From positions 1-63,355 of the forward strand of contig JAIBCK010000005.1 in NCBI GenBank assembly GCA_019694215.1: DNA of 63,355 nucleotides, given 5' to 3'. The position numbers and the translations under genes were made by a program. Positions 19,796 to 28,635 of this stretch are shown in pieces (positions within the stretch are counted from its first letter, which is position 1; every line of letters starts with the position of its first letter). Below the pieces are notes generated by a model that saw nothing but the letters and a program-made list of their open reading frames with translations, ran no database searches and was not told the origin of the DNA. This DNA is from Thermoflexales bacterium. GTDB lineage: Bacteria > Chloroflexota > Anaerolineae > J036 > Brachytrichaceae.

Positions 19796-21655
19796 GTGAA
19801 AAAGTCCCTGTTTGCGACGGCCTGCGCCCTGGCCCTCGCTGTGACGGCCTGCGGTCCGGCCACCCCAACCCCAACCCCGACCCTTGTCCCGGTCAAGCCG
19901 ACAACCGCGGCCGTCCCGGCCCCTGCGGTCGTGCCGACCACCGCGGCGAGCAACGCACCCCGGCCGTATGCGGCCATTGCGCCGAACAAGCGCACCGAGA
20001 TTGCCAAGACCCCGCCGGCCATGACGATCAATGTCGCCAAGAAGTATCTGGCGACGATCAAGACGAGCAAGGGCGACATCGTCGTCATGCTCGATCCTTC
20101 TGCGGCGCCCCAGACGGTCAACAACTTCGTCACCCTGGCCCAAAACGGCTTCTATGACGGACTGACCTTCCACCGCGTTGAGCCCAACTTCGTCATCCAG
20201 GGCGGGGACCCGCTCGGCACCGGCACGGGCGGCCCGGGCTACAACATCCCGCCCGAGATCAAGCTCAAGCACGTCGATGGGGCCATTGCCATGGCTCGCA
20301 CGAGCGGCCCCGCCGCGACCACGCCGAGCAGCGGAAGCCAGTTCTACATCACGATGGGCGCACAGGACTACCTGGATGGCAACTACACCGCTTTCGGGCA
20401 GACCATCAAGGGTCTCGATGTCGTGCGCAAGATCGCCATCGGTGACGTCATCCAGCGAATCGACATTGCCGAGGCCGACGCCGCCAGCGGCAGCCTCCCC
20501 GTCATCCCGACCAGCGCGCCGACCGCAGTCCCGGTGGCGTCGTGCTACCCGATGTCCGACACGTTCGATGTCTATCCGGCGGCGCTGAAGATCACCGACA
20601 CCGATCACATCCTTGGCAACCCGGCCGCGACCACGACGATGATCGAATACGCCGACATGCAGTGCCCGGCCTGTTCGAGCTTCGATCCCACCTTGCGCAC
20701 GACCTTCAACGCGGTCAGCGACACGGTCAAGCTGGTCTTCCGCCACTTCCCGCTCACCACCATTCATGACAAGGCCTTCCTGGCCTCGGTCGCGCTCGAA
20801 GCCGCCCAGCAGCAGGGCAAATTCTGGGAGCTGCATGACGTGCTCTACGCGAAGCAGGGCGAGTGGGAGAAGGTCGCCCCGGCAGCGTTTACCGACACGC
20901 TCAAGGCGCTCGCCAAGGGCCTTGGCATGGATGAGGCCAAGTTCGTGGCCGGCCTCGGCGACCCGAAGAACATCGCGCGCGTCCAGCGCGACCTCGATGC
21001 CGCGCTCGCCCTCAACCTGTCCGGCACCCCGACCGTGATGGTCGATGGGCGCCAGATCTCGACCGAGGTCTTTGCCCGGCCGGATATCGTCACCACGCTG
21101 AAGACGTATTCCAAGCAGCGCGCAACGTATGTCGCCTACGCCGCAAAGAATCCGGTCAAGGTGGGCAAGCCCGATCAGGTGTCGGATGGCAAGGCCGTCT
21201 ACCAGGTCACGCTCAAGACGACCAAGGGTGATGTCGTGTTTGACCTCGATCCCAAGAATGCGCCGGTCAACATGAACGCGATTCTGTATCTGGCGCAGAA
21301 GAACTACTTCAATGGCACGCCGGTTCAGATCAACGATGCTGAAGTGGGCGCGGTGGTCTTCGGCGATCCCAGCGGCACCGGCTATGGCCAGCCCGGCTTC
21401 GAGTGCGAGAACGAGGTTGCGCCGCCAGGCGCCTTCAGCTTGCCCGGCGTGGTCGGCCTGCTTGGCGACGAGACGACGTCGGGCGTGCAGTTCTTCATCA
21501 CCTACTCCGCGACGGAGATGCTGGATGGCCGCTTCACGGTCATCGGCAAGGTGACGAGTGGCCTGGACGTGCTGCCCAAACTCACGTCACCCACCTCGCC
21601 AACCGACACGGTCAAGGCGGACTCGATCTTGACCGTCACCGTCGTCAAGAAGTAA
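19796..21655 (+). CDS. Lipoprotein with two cyclophilin domains flanking a DsbA-like thioredoxin domain
   Basis: The 619-residue product begins with a lipoprotein signal (VTACGP, Cys19) and a Thr/Pro linker. Residues about 80-235 are a cyclophilin (LTFHRVEPNFVIQGGDP, SGSQFYITMGAQDYLDGNYTAFG). Residues about 265-430 are a DsbA-like thioredoxin with active site Cys290-Pro-Ala-Cys293 and the cis-proline loop SGTPTVMVDG. Residues about 455-615 are a second, degenerate cyclophilin (VQFFITYSATEMLDGRFTVIG) that lacks the FHR motif. It probably anchors outside the membrane and combines disulfide chemistry with proline isomerisation of secreted proteins. GTG is the start, supported by GGAGGAAG. Confidence 0.9.
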   Translation: MKKSLFATACALALAVTACGPATPTPTPTLVPVKPTTAAVPAPAVVPTTAASNAPRPYAAIAPNKRTEIAKTPPAMTINVAKKYLATIKTSKGDIVVMLDPSAAPQTVNNFVTLAQNGFYDGLTFHRVEPNFVIQGGDPLGTGTGGPGYNIPPEIKLKHVDGAIAMARTSGPAATTPSSGSQFYITMGAQDYLDGNYTAFGQTIKGLDVVRKIAIGDVIQRIDIAEADAASGSLPVIPTSAPTAVPVASCYPMSDTFDVYPAALKITDTDHILGNPAATTTMIEYADMQCPACSSFDPTLRTTFNAVSDTVKLVFRHFPLTTIHDKAFLASVALEAAQQQGKFWELHDVLYAKQGEWEKVAPAAFTDTLKALAKGLGMDEAKFVAGLGDPKNIARVQRDLDAALALNLSGTPTVMVDGRQISTEVFARPDIVTTLKTYSKQRATYVAYAAKNPVKVGKPDQVSDGKAVYQVTLKTTKGDVVFDLDPKNAPVNMNAILYLAQKNYFNGTPVQINDAEVGAVVFGDPSGTGYGQPGFECENEVAPPGAFSLPGVVGLLGDETTSGVQFFITYSATEMLDGRFTVIGKVTSGLDVLPKLTSPTSPTDTVKADSILTVTVVKK

Positions 21656-21662
21656 CCTTCAG

Positions 21663-21700
21663 GGACCCGGTCGTGAGCGCGACCGGGTCCTTGTCTTTTT
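21663..21700 (+). terminator. Intrinsic terminator after the PPIase-DsbA gene
   Basis: GGACCCGGTCG and CGACCGGGTCC form a perfect 11-pair stem with the loop TGAGCG, followed by TTGTCTTTTT. It begins eight bases after the stop codon. Confidence 0.95.
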
Positions 21701-21728
21701 CAAGGCCGAAGACGCCGAGGCATCTGCC

Positions 21729-22220
21729 ATGAGAGCAACGCCCCCTCCCGCGACCCCCACACCGGGTGCCGATCTCGTCGACACCTGGCGCATCCACGTG
21801 CGCGTGCAGCGCTATCTGCTGGAGGGAATCGCCCCGGCCGCATTCGACGTGCCAGCGCCGGGCAAGGGGCGTGGCTTCGTTGCCATGGCCGCCCACCTGC
21901 ACAACGTACGGTTGATGTGGCTGGACGCGGCTGCGCCGGATCTGCGCGCCGGGCTGGTCAAGCTCGACGCGGCGGCGCTGGATCGGGCCGGCCTTCTGTC
22001 CGCGCTCGAGGCCTCCGGTGCAGCCATCGCGCAGTTGATCGAGCGTGCGCTGGAGACCGGGCGCGTCAAGGGCTTCAAGCCGCACCCGGCTGCGTTTCTC
22101 GGCTACCTGATCTCCCATGAGGCGTACCACCACGGCGAGATCGGCATCGAGCTCAGCCGCATTGGCCATCCGCTGGAGAAGAAGACCGCTTTTGGCATCT
22201 GGGAGTGGGGCGTGCGCTGA
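21729..22220 (+). CDS. DinB-like putative metal-dependent protein
   Basis: A 163-residue four-helix DinB/YfiT-like protein. Histidines expected to bind the metal are visible in AAHLHNVRLMWL near residue 55 and in ISHEAYHHGEIGIELSRIG near the C-terminus. Members include thiol transferases, but most have unknown function. It begins with a short Pro-rich stretch and has no signal peptide. It is a single gene between a terminator and the ABC transporter operon; no Shine-Dalgarno sequence or promoter is obvious. Confidence 0.75.
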   Translation: MRATPPPATPTPGADLVDTWRIHVRVQRYLLEGIAPAAFDVPAPGKGRGFVAMAAHLHNVRLMWLDAAAPDLRAGLVKLDAAALDRAGLLSALEASGAAIAQLIERALETGRVKGFKPHPAAFLGYLISHEAYHHGEIGIELSRIGHPLEKKTAFGIWEWGVR

Positions 22221-22293
22221 GCCACGACGGCGATTCATCCAGCCTGGTGAAACGCGCCGGGCCGCGATTCACACTTTCTCGGAATCGCCCCCC

Positions 22294-22299
22294 TATAAT
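22294..22299 (+). promoter_or_regulatory. -10 box of the ABC importer operon
   Basis: A perfect TATAAT. TTCACA at 22268-22273 is the best -35 candidate but the spacer is 20 bases. A start near 22306 would leave a leader of about 150 bases before the substrate-binding protein gene. Confidence 0.6.
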
Positions 22300-22339
22300 G
22301 TCTGCGCGCTAGCACGCTGTCGTGTGAGTGTCACCGCGC

Positions 22340-22440
22340 GAGCCCCGGCTCGTGAACGTGGCCGGGCCTCGATTGTGGTGTGAACGACATTCCCTGTTCA
22401 CCCGCGCGTTCAGGGCGGCATCATTCCGCCCCTGACGCGC
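22340..22440 (+). promoter_or_regulatory. Structured 5' leader with three consecutive hairpins
   Basis: Three stems follow each other. The first pairs 22340-22349 with 22361-22370 (nine of ten pairs). The second pairs GTGAAC 22380-22385 with GTTCAC 22396-22401. The third pairs 22404-22418 with 22426-22440 (about 14 pairs with two bulges, loop CATCATT). The ribosome site GGAGGAG starts 12 bases later. No T-tract follows the third stem, so control of translation is more likely than termination. It matches no riboswitch class I can recognise by eye. Confidence 0.5.
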
Positions 22441-22459
22441 CCAATCGTTTGGAGGAGAC

Positions 22460-24109
22460 ATGAAGAAGCTCACCCGTCGCACCTTTCTCAAGGTCAGCGC
22501 CGGTGGCGCGGCCGCAGCCGGCCTCGCCGCCTGCACTCCGGCTGCCCCCGCCGCACCCGCGGCCACGGCTGCCCCCGCCGCCGCCACCGCCGTTCCGGCC
22601 GGCCCCGCCCGTGGCGGCACCGCCGTGATCGTGATGGACTCCGATCCCGATACGCTCAACCTGGGCGTGACGTCGAACTACAGCTCGGGCGATGTCGGTG
22701 CCAAGCTGTACAACGGCCTGATCTGGGTTGACACAAACTTCGGCATCAAGCCCTCGCTGGCCGAATCGTGGACGATCTCGCCGGACGCCAAGGTCTACAC
22801 CTTCAAGCTGCGCCAGGGCGTGACCTGGCACGATGGCAAGCCCTTCACCAGCGCCGATGCCGTCTACACCTTCCAGGAGATCCTCGGCAAGTTCCACCCG
22901 CGCTCGCAGGCGCTGGTCAAGCGCATGAAGAGCATCGAGGCCCCGGATGCCAACACGCTCGTCATCACGCTGGTCGACCCGTATGCGCCGCTGCTGCTCC
23001 AGCTTAACGTCTTCGAAGCGCCCATGCTGCCCAAGCACCTGTTTGACGGGCAGGGCGATGTTCTCAAGAACCCGGCCGGCCTCAAGCCAATCGGGACCGG
23101 CCCCTACAAGTTCGTCGAGTGGACGAAGGGCGCGTCGGTCAAGCTCGCGCGCTACGAGAACTACTGGGAGAAGGGCAAGCCGTATCTGGACAACCTCGTC
23201 TTCCCGATCATCCCGCAGGCCGCCAACCGTGGCACCGCGCTGGAGACCGGCGAGGCCGACTTCCTTGCCAGCTTCTACCTGCCGCTGACCGACGTCGAGC
23301 GCCTGTCCAAGAGCGACAAGCTCAACCAGAAGCGCGGCATCGCTTTCCCGGCCATCTACTTCATGATGATGAACAACGCGACGCCGGCGCTGGCCAAGAA
23401 GGAGGCCCGCCAGGCCATTGCCTTCGCCGTCGATCGCGCCCGCATCATCACGCAGGCCAACGCCGGCATCGGGCGCATCGGTCGCGGCCCCTTCGGCGAT
23501 GGCTTCAAGTGGCTGCTCGATCCGGCCGTGGACTACAGCAAGATGTACCCGCGCGATGTGGCCAAGGCCAAGAGCCTGCTCGATGCCGCCGGTGTTGCAG
23601 CCGCCGCCGACGGGACGCGCGCCAAGCTGCGGCTGGTAGTGGACTCCGCCCGTGCGCCGTTTGTCACGGCCGCGCAGATCATCAAGGAGAACCTCAAGGA
23701 GATCGGCATCGAGGTCGAAGTGCAGGCCGTCGAGCGCGCCGTGATGACCCAGAAGGTCTACACCGACCGCGACTACGACCTCACGCTGCAGTCCTTCGTC
23801 TCGAGCGGCGACCCGGCCATTGGCTATCACCGCCTGTATGTCACGACGACGACGCGCGTGGCCTCGACCAACGCGACCGGCTACTCGAACACCGTCGTCG
23901 ACGGGCTGTTCGCCAAGGCCGCCGTCACGCCCGATCAGGGCGCGCGCGCGGCGCTCTACGTCGAAGCGCAGAAGATCCTGGCCGATGAGATGCCCACCCT
24001 GGTGCTGTATGACGATGACACTGTCAACTTCGCCAGCAAGAAGTTGGCGGGCGTCTTTGGCGCGATCGATGTGCGCGATCGCTGGGAAGACGTCTCGCTG
24101 ACCAAGTAG
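22460..24109 (+). CDS. ABC transporter substrate-binding lipoprotein, family 5 (peptide/nickel type)
   Basis: The extracytoplasmic binding protein of the importer encoded downstream. It is 549 residues. The signal combines a twin-arginine motif (RRTFLK, residues 6-11) with a lipobox (GLAAC, Cys25), so it is probably a Tat-exported lipoprotein. An Ala/Pro linker follows. The fold is typical of SBP_bac_5: YNGLIWVDTNFGIKPSLAESW, TFKLRQGVTWHDGKPFTSAD, GTGPYKFVEW and AIAFAVDRARI. The ligand cannot be told from the sequence; co-encoded purine-salvage enzymes suggest nucleosides or nucleoside peptides as well as ordinary peptides. GGAGGAG precedes the start. Confidence 0.93.
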   Translation: MKKLTRRTFLKVSAGGAAAAGLAACTPAAPAAPAATAAPAAATAVPAGPARGGTAVIVMDSDPDTLNLGVTSNYSSGDVGAKLYNGLIWVDTNFGIKPSLAESWTISPDAKVYTFKLRQGVTWHDGKPFTSADAVYTFQEILGKFHPRSQALVKRMKSIEAPDANTLVITLVDPYAPLLLQLNVFEAPMLPKHLFDGQGDVLKNPAGLKPIGTGPYKFVEWTKGASVKLARYENYWEKGKPYLDNLVFPIIPQAANRGTALETGEADFLASFYLPLTDVERLSKSDKLNQKRGIAFPAIYFMMMNNATPALAKKEARQAIAFAVDRARIITQANAGIGRIGRGPFGDGFKWLLDPAVDYSKMYPRDVAKAKSLLDAAGVAAAADGTRAKLRLVVDSARAPFVTAAQIIKENLKEIGIEVEVQAVERAVMTQKVYTDRDYDLTLQSFVSSGDPAIGYHRLYVTTTTRVASTNATGYSNTVVDGLFAKAAVTPDQGARAALYVEAQKILADEMPTLVLYDDDTVNFASKKLAGVFGAIDVRDRWEDVSLTK

Positions 24110-24118
24110 CGCGCGACC

Positions 24119-25087
24119 ATGTGGCGTTACATCCTCAAGCGCCTGGCACAGGCGCTGCCGGTCGTGCTGGGTGTGATCGTGTTCAACTTCACGCTCATCC
24201 AGCTCGCGCCGGGGGATCCCGTGACGCTGCTGGTCGGCGACTATCCGGCCACCGAGGAATACACGCGCCAGGTGCGCGCGGATTTCGGGCTCGATCAGCC
24301 CGTGCCCGTGCGCCTGGCGCGTTATCTCGAACAACTTGCGCGCGGCAACCTCGGCTTCTCCTTTGCCAACCGCATGCCGGTCGGGGAGCTGATCGCCCAA
24401 CGCTTTGGGCCCACGCTCATGCTCATGCTGACCGCGCTCGGGCTGGCCATCCTGATCGGCATCCCGCTCGGGGTGATCGCGGCCAGAAACCGGGGTCGGC
24501 TGTCGGACTGGGTCGCCCAGGTCGGCGCGCTGGCCGGCTACTCGACGCCGGACTTCTGGATGGGCCAACTGCTCATCCTCATCTTCGCCGTCGCGCTGGG
24601 CTGGCTGCCCTCGCAGGGCATGCGTTCGGCGCGCTCGGTGGCGACGGGCATGCAGGCCACGCTCGAGGTGTTTCCATATCTCATCCTGCCCGCCTTCGCG
24701 CTGGGCTTCCGCTACATCGCGCTGCTCTCGCGCATCACGCGCTCGGCCATGCTGGATGCGCTGAGCGCCGATTCGGTCATGGGCGCGCGGGCCAAGGGCC
24801 TGAGCGAGCGGCGCGTCCTGATCGCGCATGTGCTTCGCAACGCCGCGCTGCCCATCGTCACCGTGATCGGCTACAACCTCGGCCTGCTCATCGCCGGGTC
24901 GGCGCTGATCGAGACGGTGTTCTCGTGGCCGGGGGTGGGGCGCCTGCTGTTTGACTCGATCAGCAAGCGCGACTACCCGGTCATGACGGCCATCCTGATG
25001 ATGGTCTCCATCACGGTCGTGATCGCCAACCTGATCACCGACCTGGTCTACGCCGCGCTTGACCCGCGCGTGCGTTATGCGCGCTGA
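24119..25087 (+). CDS. ABC transporter permease, DppB/OppB type
   Basis: Inner-membrane channel subunit of 322 residues with about six membrane segments. The N-terminal helix (ILKRLAQALPVVLGVIVFNFTLIQLAPGDPV) and the typical RLARYLEQLARGNLGFSF are present. The EAA-type coupling loop is DALSADSVMGARAKGLSERRV. It lies nine bases after the binding protein and before the second permease, and should form a heterodimer with it. Confidence 0.94.
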   Translation: MWRYILKRLAQALPVVLGVIVFNFTLIQLAPGDPVTLLVGDYPATEEYTRQVRADFGLDQPVPVRLARYLEQLARGNLGFSFANRMPVGELIAQRFGPTLMLMLTALGLAILIGIPLGVIAARNRGRLSDWVAQVGALAGYSTPDFWMGQLLILIFAVALGWLPSQGMRSARSVATGMQATLEVFPYLILPAFALGFRYIALLSRITRSAMLDALSADSVMGARAKGLSERRVLIAHVLRNAALPIVTVIGYNLGLLIAGSALIETVFSWPGVGRLLFDSISKRDYPVMTAILMMVSITVVIANLITDLVYAALDPRVRYAR

Positions 25088-25088
25088 C

Positions 25089-25898
25089 ATGACCCGTTTG
25101 CGCACGCCCCTCGCGCTCGGCATCATCGCGCTGTTTGTGCTGCTGGCGCTGCTCGCGCCTGTCATCGCGCCCTACGATCCGTTTCAGGGTGGGCAGGATG
25201 CGCTCAAGCCGCCGCTCTCGCCCGGGCACCTGCTGGGCACGAACCACATCGGGCAGGACATCCTCAGCCAGCTCCTGCATGGCGCGCGGGTGTCGCTCGC
25301 GGTCGGTGTTTCGGCGGCGCTCAGCGCCGCGCTGATTGGCGCGCTGGTAGGCAGCCTGGCCGGCTTCTTTGGCGGCTGGGTGGACGGCGTGCTGATGCGG
25401 GTGAGCGAGTTCTTCCAGGTCCTGCCGCGTTTTGTGCTGGCGCTGGTCATCGTTGCCTTCTTCGGCAGTGGGACATTGAAATTGATCGTTGTGCTGGCCC
25501 TGTTGTCCTGGCCGCAGACGGCGCGCCTGGCGCGCGCCCAGATCCTGTCGCTGCGCGAGGCCACCTTTGTCGATGCCGGCCGCCTGAGCGGGATGAAGCC
25601 GCTGCAGCTCATCACCCGCGAGATCCTGCCCAATGCGCTGGCCCCGGTCGTCATTGCGGGCTCGCTCGACATCGCGTCCGCCATCCTGCTCGAAGCCTCG
25701 CTCAGCTTCTTCGGTCTGGGCGACCCGAACACCGTGAGCTGGGGGTTCATGCTCAACTTCGCGCAGGCCTATCTCCGCCAGGCCTGGTGGATGGCGCTTT
25801 TCCCCGGCATGGCCATTTCCATCGTTGTGCTGACCTTCAACATCCTGGGCGATGCCCTCAACGACGCGCTCAATCCGCGCCTCAGGGAGACGGTATGA
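25089..25898 (+). CDS. ABC transporter permease, DppC/OppC type
   Basis: The second channel subunit, 269 residues. The family N-terminus is followed by LLAPVIAPYDPFQ and HLLGTNHIGQDILSQLLHGARVSLAVG. The coupling loop reads LREATFVDAGRLSGMKPLQLITREILPN and the end [15 protein letters not shown] is characteristic. I start at ATG 25089, one base after the dppB-like stop. ATG 25077 would overlap that gene and add four residues. Neither has a Shine-Dalgarno sequence, which suggests translational coupling. Confidence 0.93.
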   Translation: MTRLRTPLALGIIALFVLLALLAPVIAPYDPFQGGQDALKPPLSPGHLLGTNHIGQDILSQLLHGARVSLAVGVSAALSAALIGALVGSLAGFFGGWVDGVLMRVSEFFQVLPRFVLALVIVAFFGSGTLKLIVVLALLSWPQTARLARAQILSLREATFVDAGRLSGMKPLQLITREILPNALAPVVIAGSLDIASAILLEASLSFFGLGDPNTVSWGFMLNFAQAYLRQAWWMALFPGMAISIVVLTFNILGDALNDALNPRLRETV

Positions 25899-26893
25899 GC
25901 GCGCCCTTGCTCGATGTACGTGGCCTCGTCACAGAGGTCCGCCGCAAGGGACGGGGCTGGACGCCCGTCGTCGACGATGTCTCGCTGCGCATCGATCCGG
26001 GCGAGATTGTCGGGCTGGTGGGCGAGTCCGGCTGCGGCAAGAGCATGACCGCCTTCTCGATCCTGCGCCTCTTCCCGACGCCGGCCGCGCGCGTGGCGCG
26101 GGGTGAGGTGATCTTCAAGGGCCGCGATCTGGCCGCTGCCAGCCCCGACGCGCTGCGCCGTGTGCGGGGTGGCGAAATCGGGATGATCTTCCAGGATCCC
26201 TCGACGTTTCTCGATCCCCTGCACACCATCGGCGCGCAGATCGAGGAGCCCCTGCGCGCGCACCCCTTCCCGGGAGACCGCCGTGCGCGCGTCATCGAGC
26301 TCATCCAGCAGATGGGCCTGCCCGATCCCGAGGCCATGGTCCGCCGCTATCCACATCAGATCTCGGGCGGCCAGAAGCAGCGCGCGCTGATCGCCACCGC
26401 AATGGCGTGCTCGCCCAGCCTGCTCATCGCCGACGAGCCGACGACGGCGCTGGACGTGACGGTGCAGGCGCAAATCCTCTCACTCATGCGGGACCTGCGC
26501 GCGCGCAGCGGCACGGCCATCCTGCTCATCACCCATGACCTGGGCGTGGTGACCGAGATGTGCGACCGCGTCTACGTCATGTACGCCGGCAAGGTCGTGG
26601 AGTCGAACAACACCCGCGTGCTCTTTCGCGCGCCGCGGCATCCCTACACCCAGGGTCTGCTCGGCAGCACGCTCAGCCTGGAGACCGCCTCGCGTGAGCT
26701 GTTCGCCATCCCCGGCACCCTCCCCAGCGCCGACGCAATGCCATCGGGCTGCCGCTTTGCGCCGCGCTGTCCCATCGCGCAGCCGGCCTGCGCGGCATCG
26801 GCACCGTCGCTGGAGGTGGTCGATGACGGTTGTGCAGCCTGTCATCGCCTGGCGCTGACCGGGCGCAACGTGTGGCGGGAGGGCGCAGCATGA
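25895..26893 (+). CDS. ABC transporter ATP-binding protein, OppD/DppD type
   Basis: Cytoplasmic ATPase of the importer, 332 residues. Walker A is GESGCGKSM, the signature is [14 protein letters not shown] (a common ISGGQ variant) and Walker B is [14 protein letters not shown], followed by the switch ITHDLG. The C-terminal oligopeptide domain has a Cys-rich patch ([16 protein letters not shown]) as in DppD-type proteins. Its ATG overlaps the permease stop (ATGA). Confidence 0.95.
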   Translation: MSAPLLDVRGLVTEVRRKGRGWTPVVDDVSLRIDPGEIVGLVGESGCGKSMTAFSILRLFPTPAARVARGEVIFKGRDLAAASPDALRRVRGGEIGMIFQDPSTFLDPLHTIGAQIEEPLRAHPFPGDRRARVIELIQQMGLPDPEAMVRRYPHQISGGQKQRALIATAMACSPSLLIADEPTTALDVTVQAQILSLMRDLRARSGTAILLITHDLGVVTEMCDRVYVMYAGKVVESNNTRVLFRAPRHPYTQGLLGSTLSLETASRELFAIPGTLPSADAMPSGCRFAPRCPIAQPACAASAPSLEVVDDGCAACHRLALTGRNVWREGAA

Positions 26894-27885
26894 TCGAGGG
26901 CATCGACCTCGCCCGCGATTTCAACGTCTCGCTCGGGCTGCTGCGCGGCAAGGCCACCCTGCGCGCCGTCGATCACGTTTCGCTCCACGTCGCCGCGGGC
27001 GAGACGGTGGCGCTGGTGGGTGAGTCCGGTTCGGGCAAATCCACGTTGGGCAGGATGTTGCTCGGGTTGCTCCCGCCCAGCGCCGGCGAGGTCCGCTACG
27101 AGGGCCAGCCGCTGCGCGCGCTGCGCGGGGCGGACTGGCGCCGTTATCGCGCCGACGTCCAGGCCGTCTTCCAGGACACCAGTGCCTCGCTCAACCCACG
27201 CAGGGTCATCGCCGATGCCGTTGCGGCGCCGTTGCGATTCAACCTCGGGCTGGGCGAAGCAGCCGCGCGGCAGCAGGCCGGCGAGTTGTTGCAGCGGGTG
27301 GGGCTCGATCCCGCCGTCTTTGCGCGACGCTATCCCCACCAGCTCAGCGGCGGGCAGCGCCAGCGGGTGGGCCTGGCGCGCGCGCTGGCCTCCCGGCCGC
27401 GCCTGATCGTCGCCGATGAGCCGGTCTCCGCGCTGGACGTCTCCGTGCGCGCGCAGGCGCTCAAGCTCATGATCGACCTGCAGGCCGAGATGAACCTGGC
27501 CATGCTTTTCATCACGCACGATCTCGGCGTTGCGCGCTGGATCGCGCGGCGGGTCGTGGTGATGTATCTTGGTGCGTTGGTCGAGGAGGGCCCGGCTGCG
27601 CGCGTCTTCGCCGCGCCGCGCCACCCCTACACGCGCGCGCTGATTGCGGCGGCACCGGTGCCCGATCCCGAGCGGCCCCGCCCGGAGCGCCTGCTGCGCG
27701 ACGAGATCCCGTCACCGCTCGCGCCGCCCTCGGGCTGTCGCTTCCATCCGCGCTGCCCGCTCGCGCAAGCCATCTGCAAAACCCGGGTCCCGGAACGGCT
27801 GGTGCTGCCGGAACCCGCCGACGCGAACGGGGCCGGCGAACGCATCGTCGCCTGCCACTTCGCCAGTGAAACACAGGAGTCGTGA
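26890..27885 (+). CDS. ABC transporter ATP-binding protein, OppF/DppF type
   Basis: The partner ATPase, 331 residues. Walker A is GESGSGKST, the signature is LSGGQRQRVGLARAL, Walker B is LIVADEPVSALDVS and the switch is ITHDLG. It has the same C-terminal Cys-rich patch (SGCRFHPRCPLAQAIC). ATGA overlap with the oppD-like gene. With the four preceding genes it makes a complete importer. The nucleoside phosphorylase gene begins three bases later, which ties transport to nucleoside metabolism. Confidence 0.95.
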   Translation: MIEGIDLARDFNVSLGLLRGKATLRAVDHVSLHVAAGETVALVGESGSGKSTLGRMLLGLLPPSAGEVRYEGQPLRALRGADWRRYRADVQAVFQDTSASLNPRRVIADAVAAPLRFNLGLGEAAARQQAGELLQRVGLDPAVFARRYPHQLSGGQRQRVGLARALASRPRLIVADEPVSALDVSVRAQALKLMIDLQAEMNLAMLFITHDLGVARWIARRVVVMYLGALVEEGPAARVFAAPRHPYTRALIAAAPVPDPERPRPERLLRDEIPSPLAPPSGCRFHPRCPLAQAICKTRVPERLVLPEPADANGAGERIVACHFASETQES

Positions 27886-27888
27886 ACC

Positions 27889-28635
27889 ATGACTGAGAAC
27901 AGGCCGTCGCCGCTGAAGCATATCCGTTGTGTGCCGGGCGACATCGCCCCCATCGTCTTCCTGCCGGGCGATCCCGGGCGCGTCAAGCGCATCGCCGCGC
28001 AGATGGACGAGGCGCATCTGGTCGCCGAGAACCGCGAATACGTCGTCATGACGGGCGTCTACAAGGGCGTGCCGATGAGCATCTGCTCCAGCGGCATCGG
28101 CGGCCCCGCCGCGTCGATTGCCATCGAGGAGCTGATCAAGGTCGGCGCAAAGGTCATCATTCGCATCGGCTCGGCCGGCGGGCGCCAGGATGATATTCCC
28201 ATCGGCACGCCGGTCGTGATCACCGCCGCGCACCGCGGCGAAGGCACCTCGCGCGTCTACCTGCCGATCGAGTTTCCGGCGGTTGGCGACCTCGATGTGA
28301 CCAACGCACTGGCACAAGCTGCGCGCGAATCGGGCGAGGAGTACCGGGTCGGCGTCGGCTACACCCGGGATGCCTACTACGTCGCCGACCAGGCGCTCAA
28401 CCAGACCCTCAAGGATGCCGGCGTCGTCGCCGCGGAGCAGGAAGCCGCCGTCCTCTTCATCGTCGCGCAGGTGCGCAAGGCCCGCGCCGGCGCCATCGTC
28501 TCGACCGACTCGAACATCTGGCTGCCCAAACAGCCGACGCAGGAGGAGAAGGAAGCGCTCTACAAGATCGGGGAGAAGAAGGTCATCGCCATCGCCCTGC
28601 GGGCCGGGCAGATCCTGGCGGAGAAGGGCCTGTGA
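27889..28635 (+). CDS. Nucleoside phosphorylase (PNP/UDP family)
   Basis: Cleaves nucleosides with phosphate to free base and (deoxy)ribose 1-phosphate. It is 248 residues with the family pattern PIVFLPGDPGRVKRIA, the SICSSGIGGPAASIAIEEL motif, IIRIGSAGGRQDDIPIGTPVVI and the C-terminal EQEAAVLFIVAQ with STDSN. The layout is that of uridine phosphorylase and hexameric PNPs; base specificity cannot be fixed by eye. It is in the same operon as an ABC importer and an adenine-deaminase-like gene, so purine nucleosides are the best guess. Confidence 0.88.
   Translation: MTENRPSPLKHIRCVPGDIAPIVFLPGDPGRVKRIAAQMDEAHLVAENREYVVMTGVYKGVPMSICSSGIGGPAASIAIEELIKVGAKVIIRIGSAGGRQDDIPIGTPVVITAAHRGEGTSRVYLPIEFPAVGDLDVTNALAQAARESGEEYRVGVGYTRDAYYVADQALNQTLKDAGVVAAEQEAAVLFIVAQVRKARAGAIVSTDSNIWLPKQPTQEEKEALYKIGEKKVIAIALRAGQILAEKGL

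Noticed and set aside
22300-22459. A known purine riboswitch in the importer leader
   Set aside because: The conserved purine-aptamer core and loop partners are not visible; only generic hairpins are.
22421-25165. A 914-codon minus-strand open frame
   Set aside because: Opposite the well-supported binding protein and permease genes; His/Asp/Arg/Gly-rich and without a domain.
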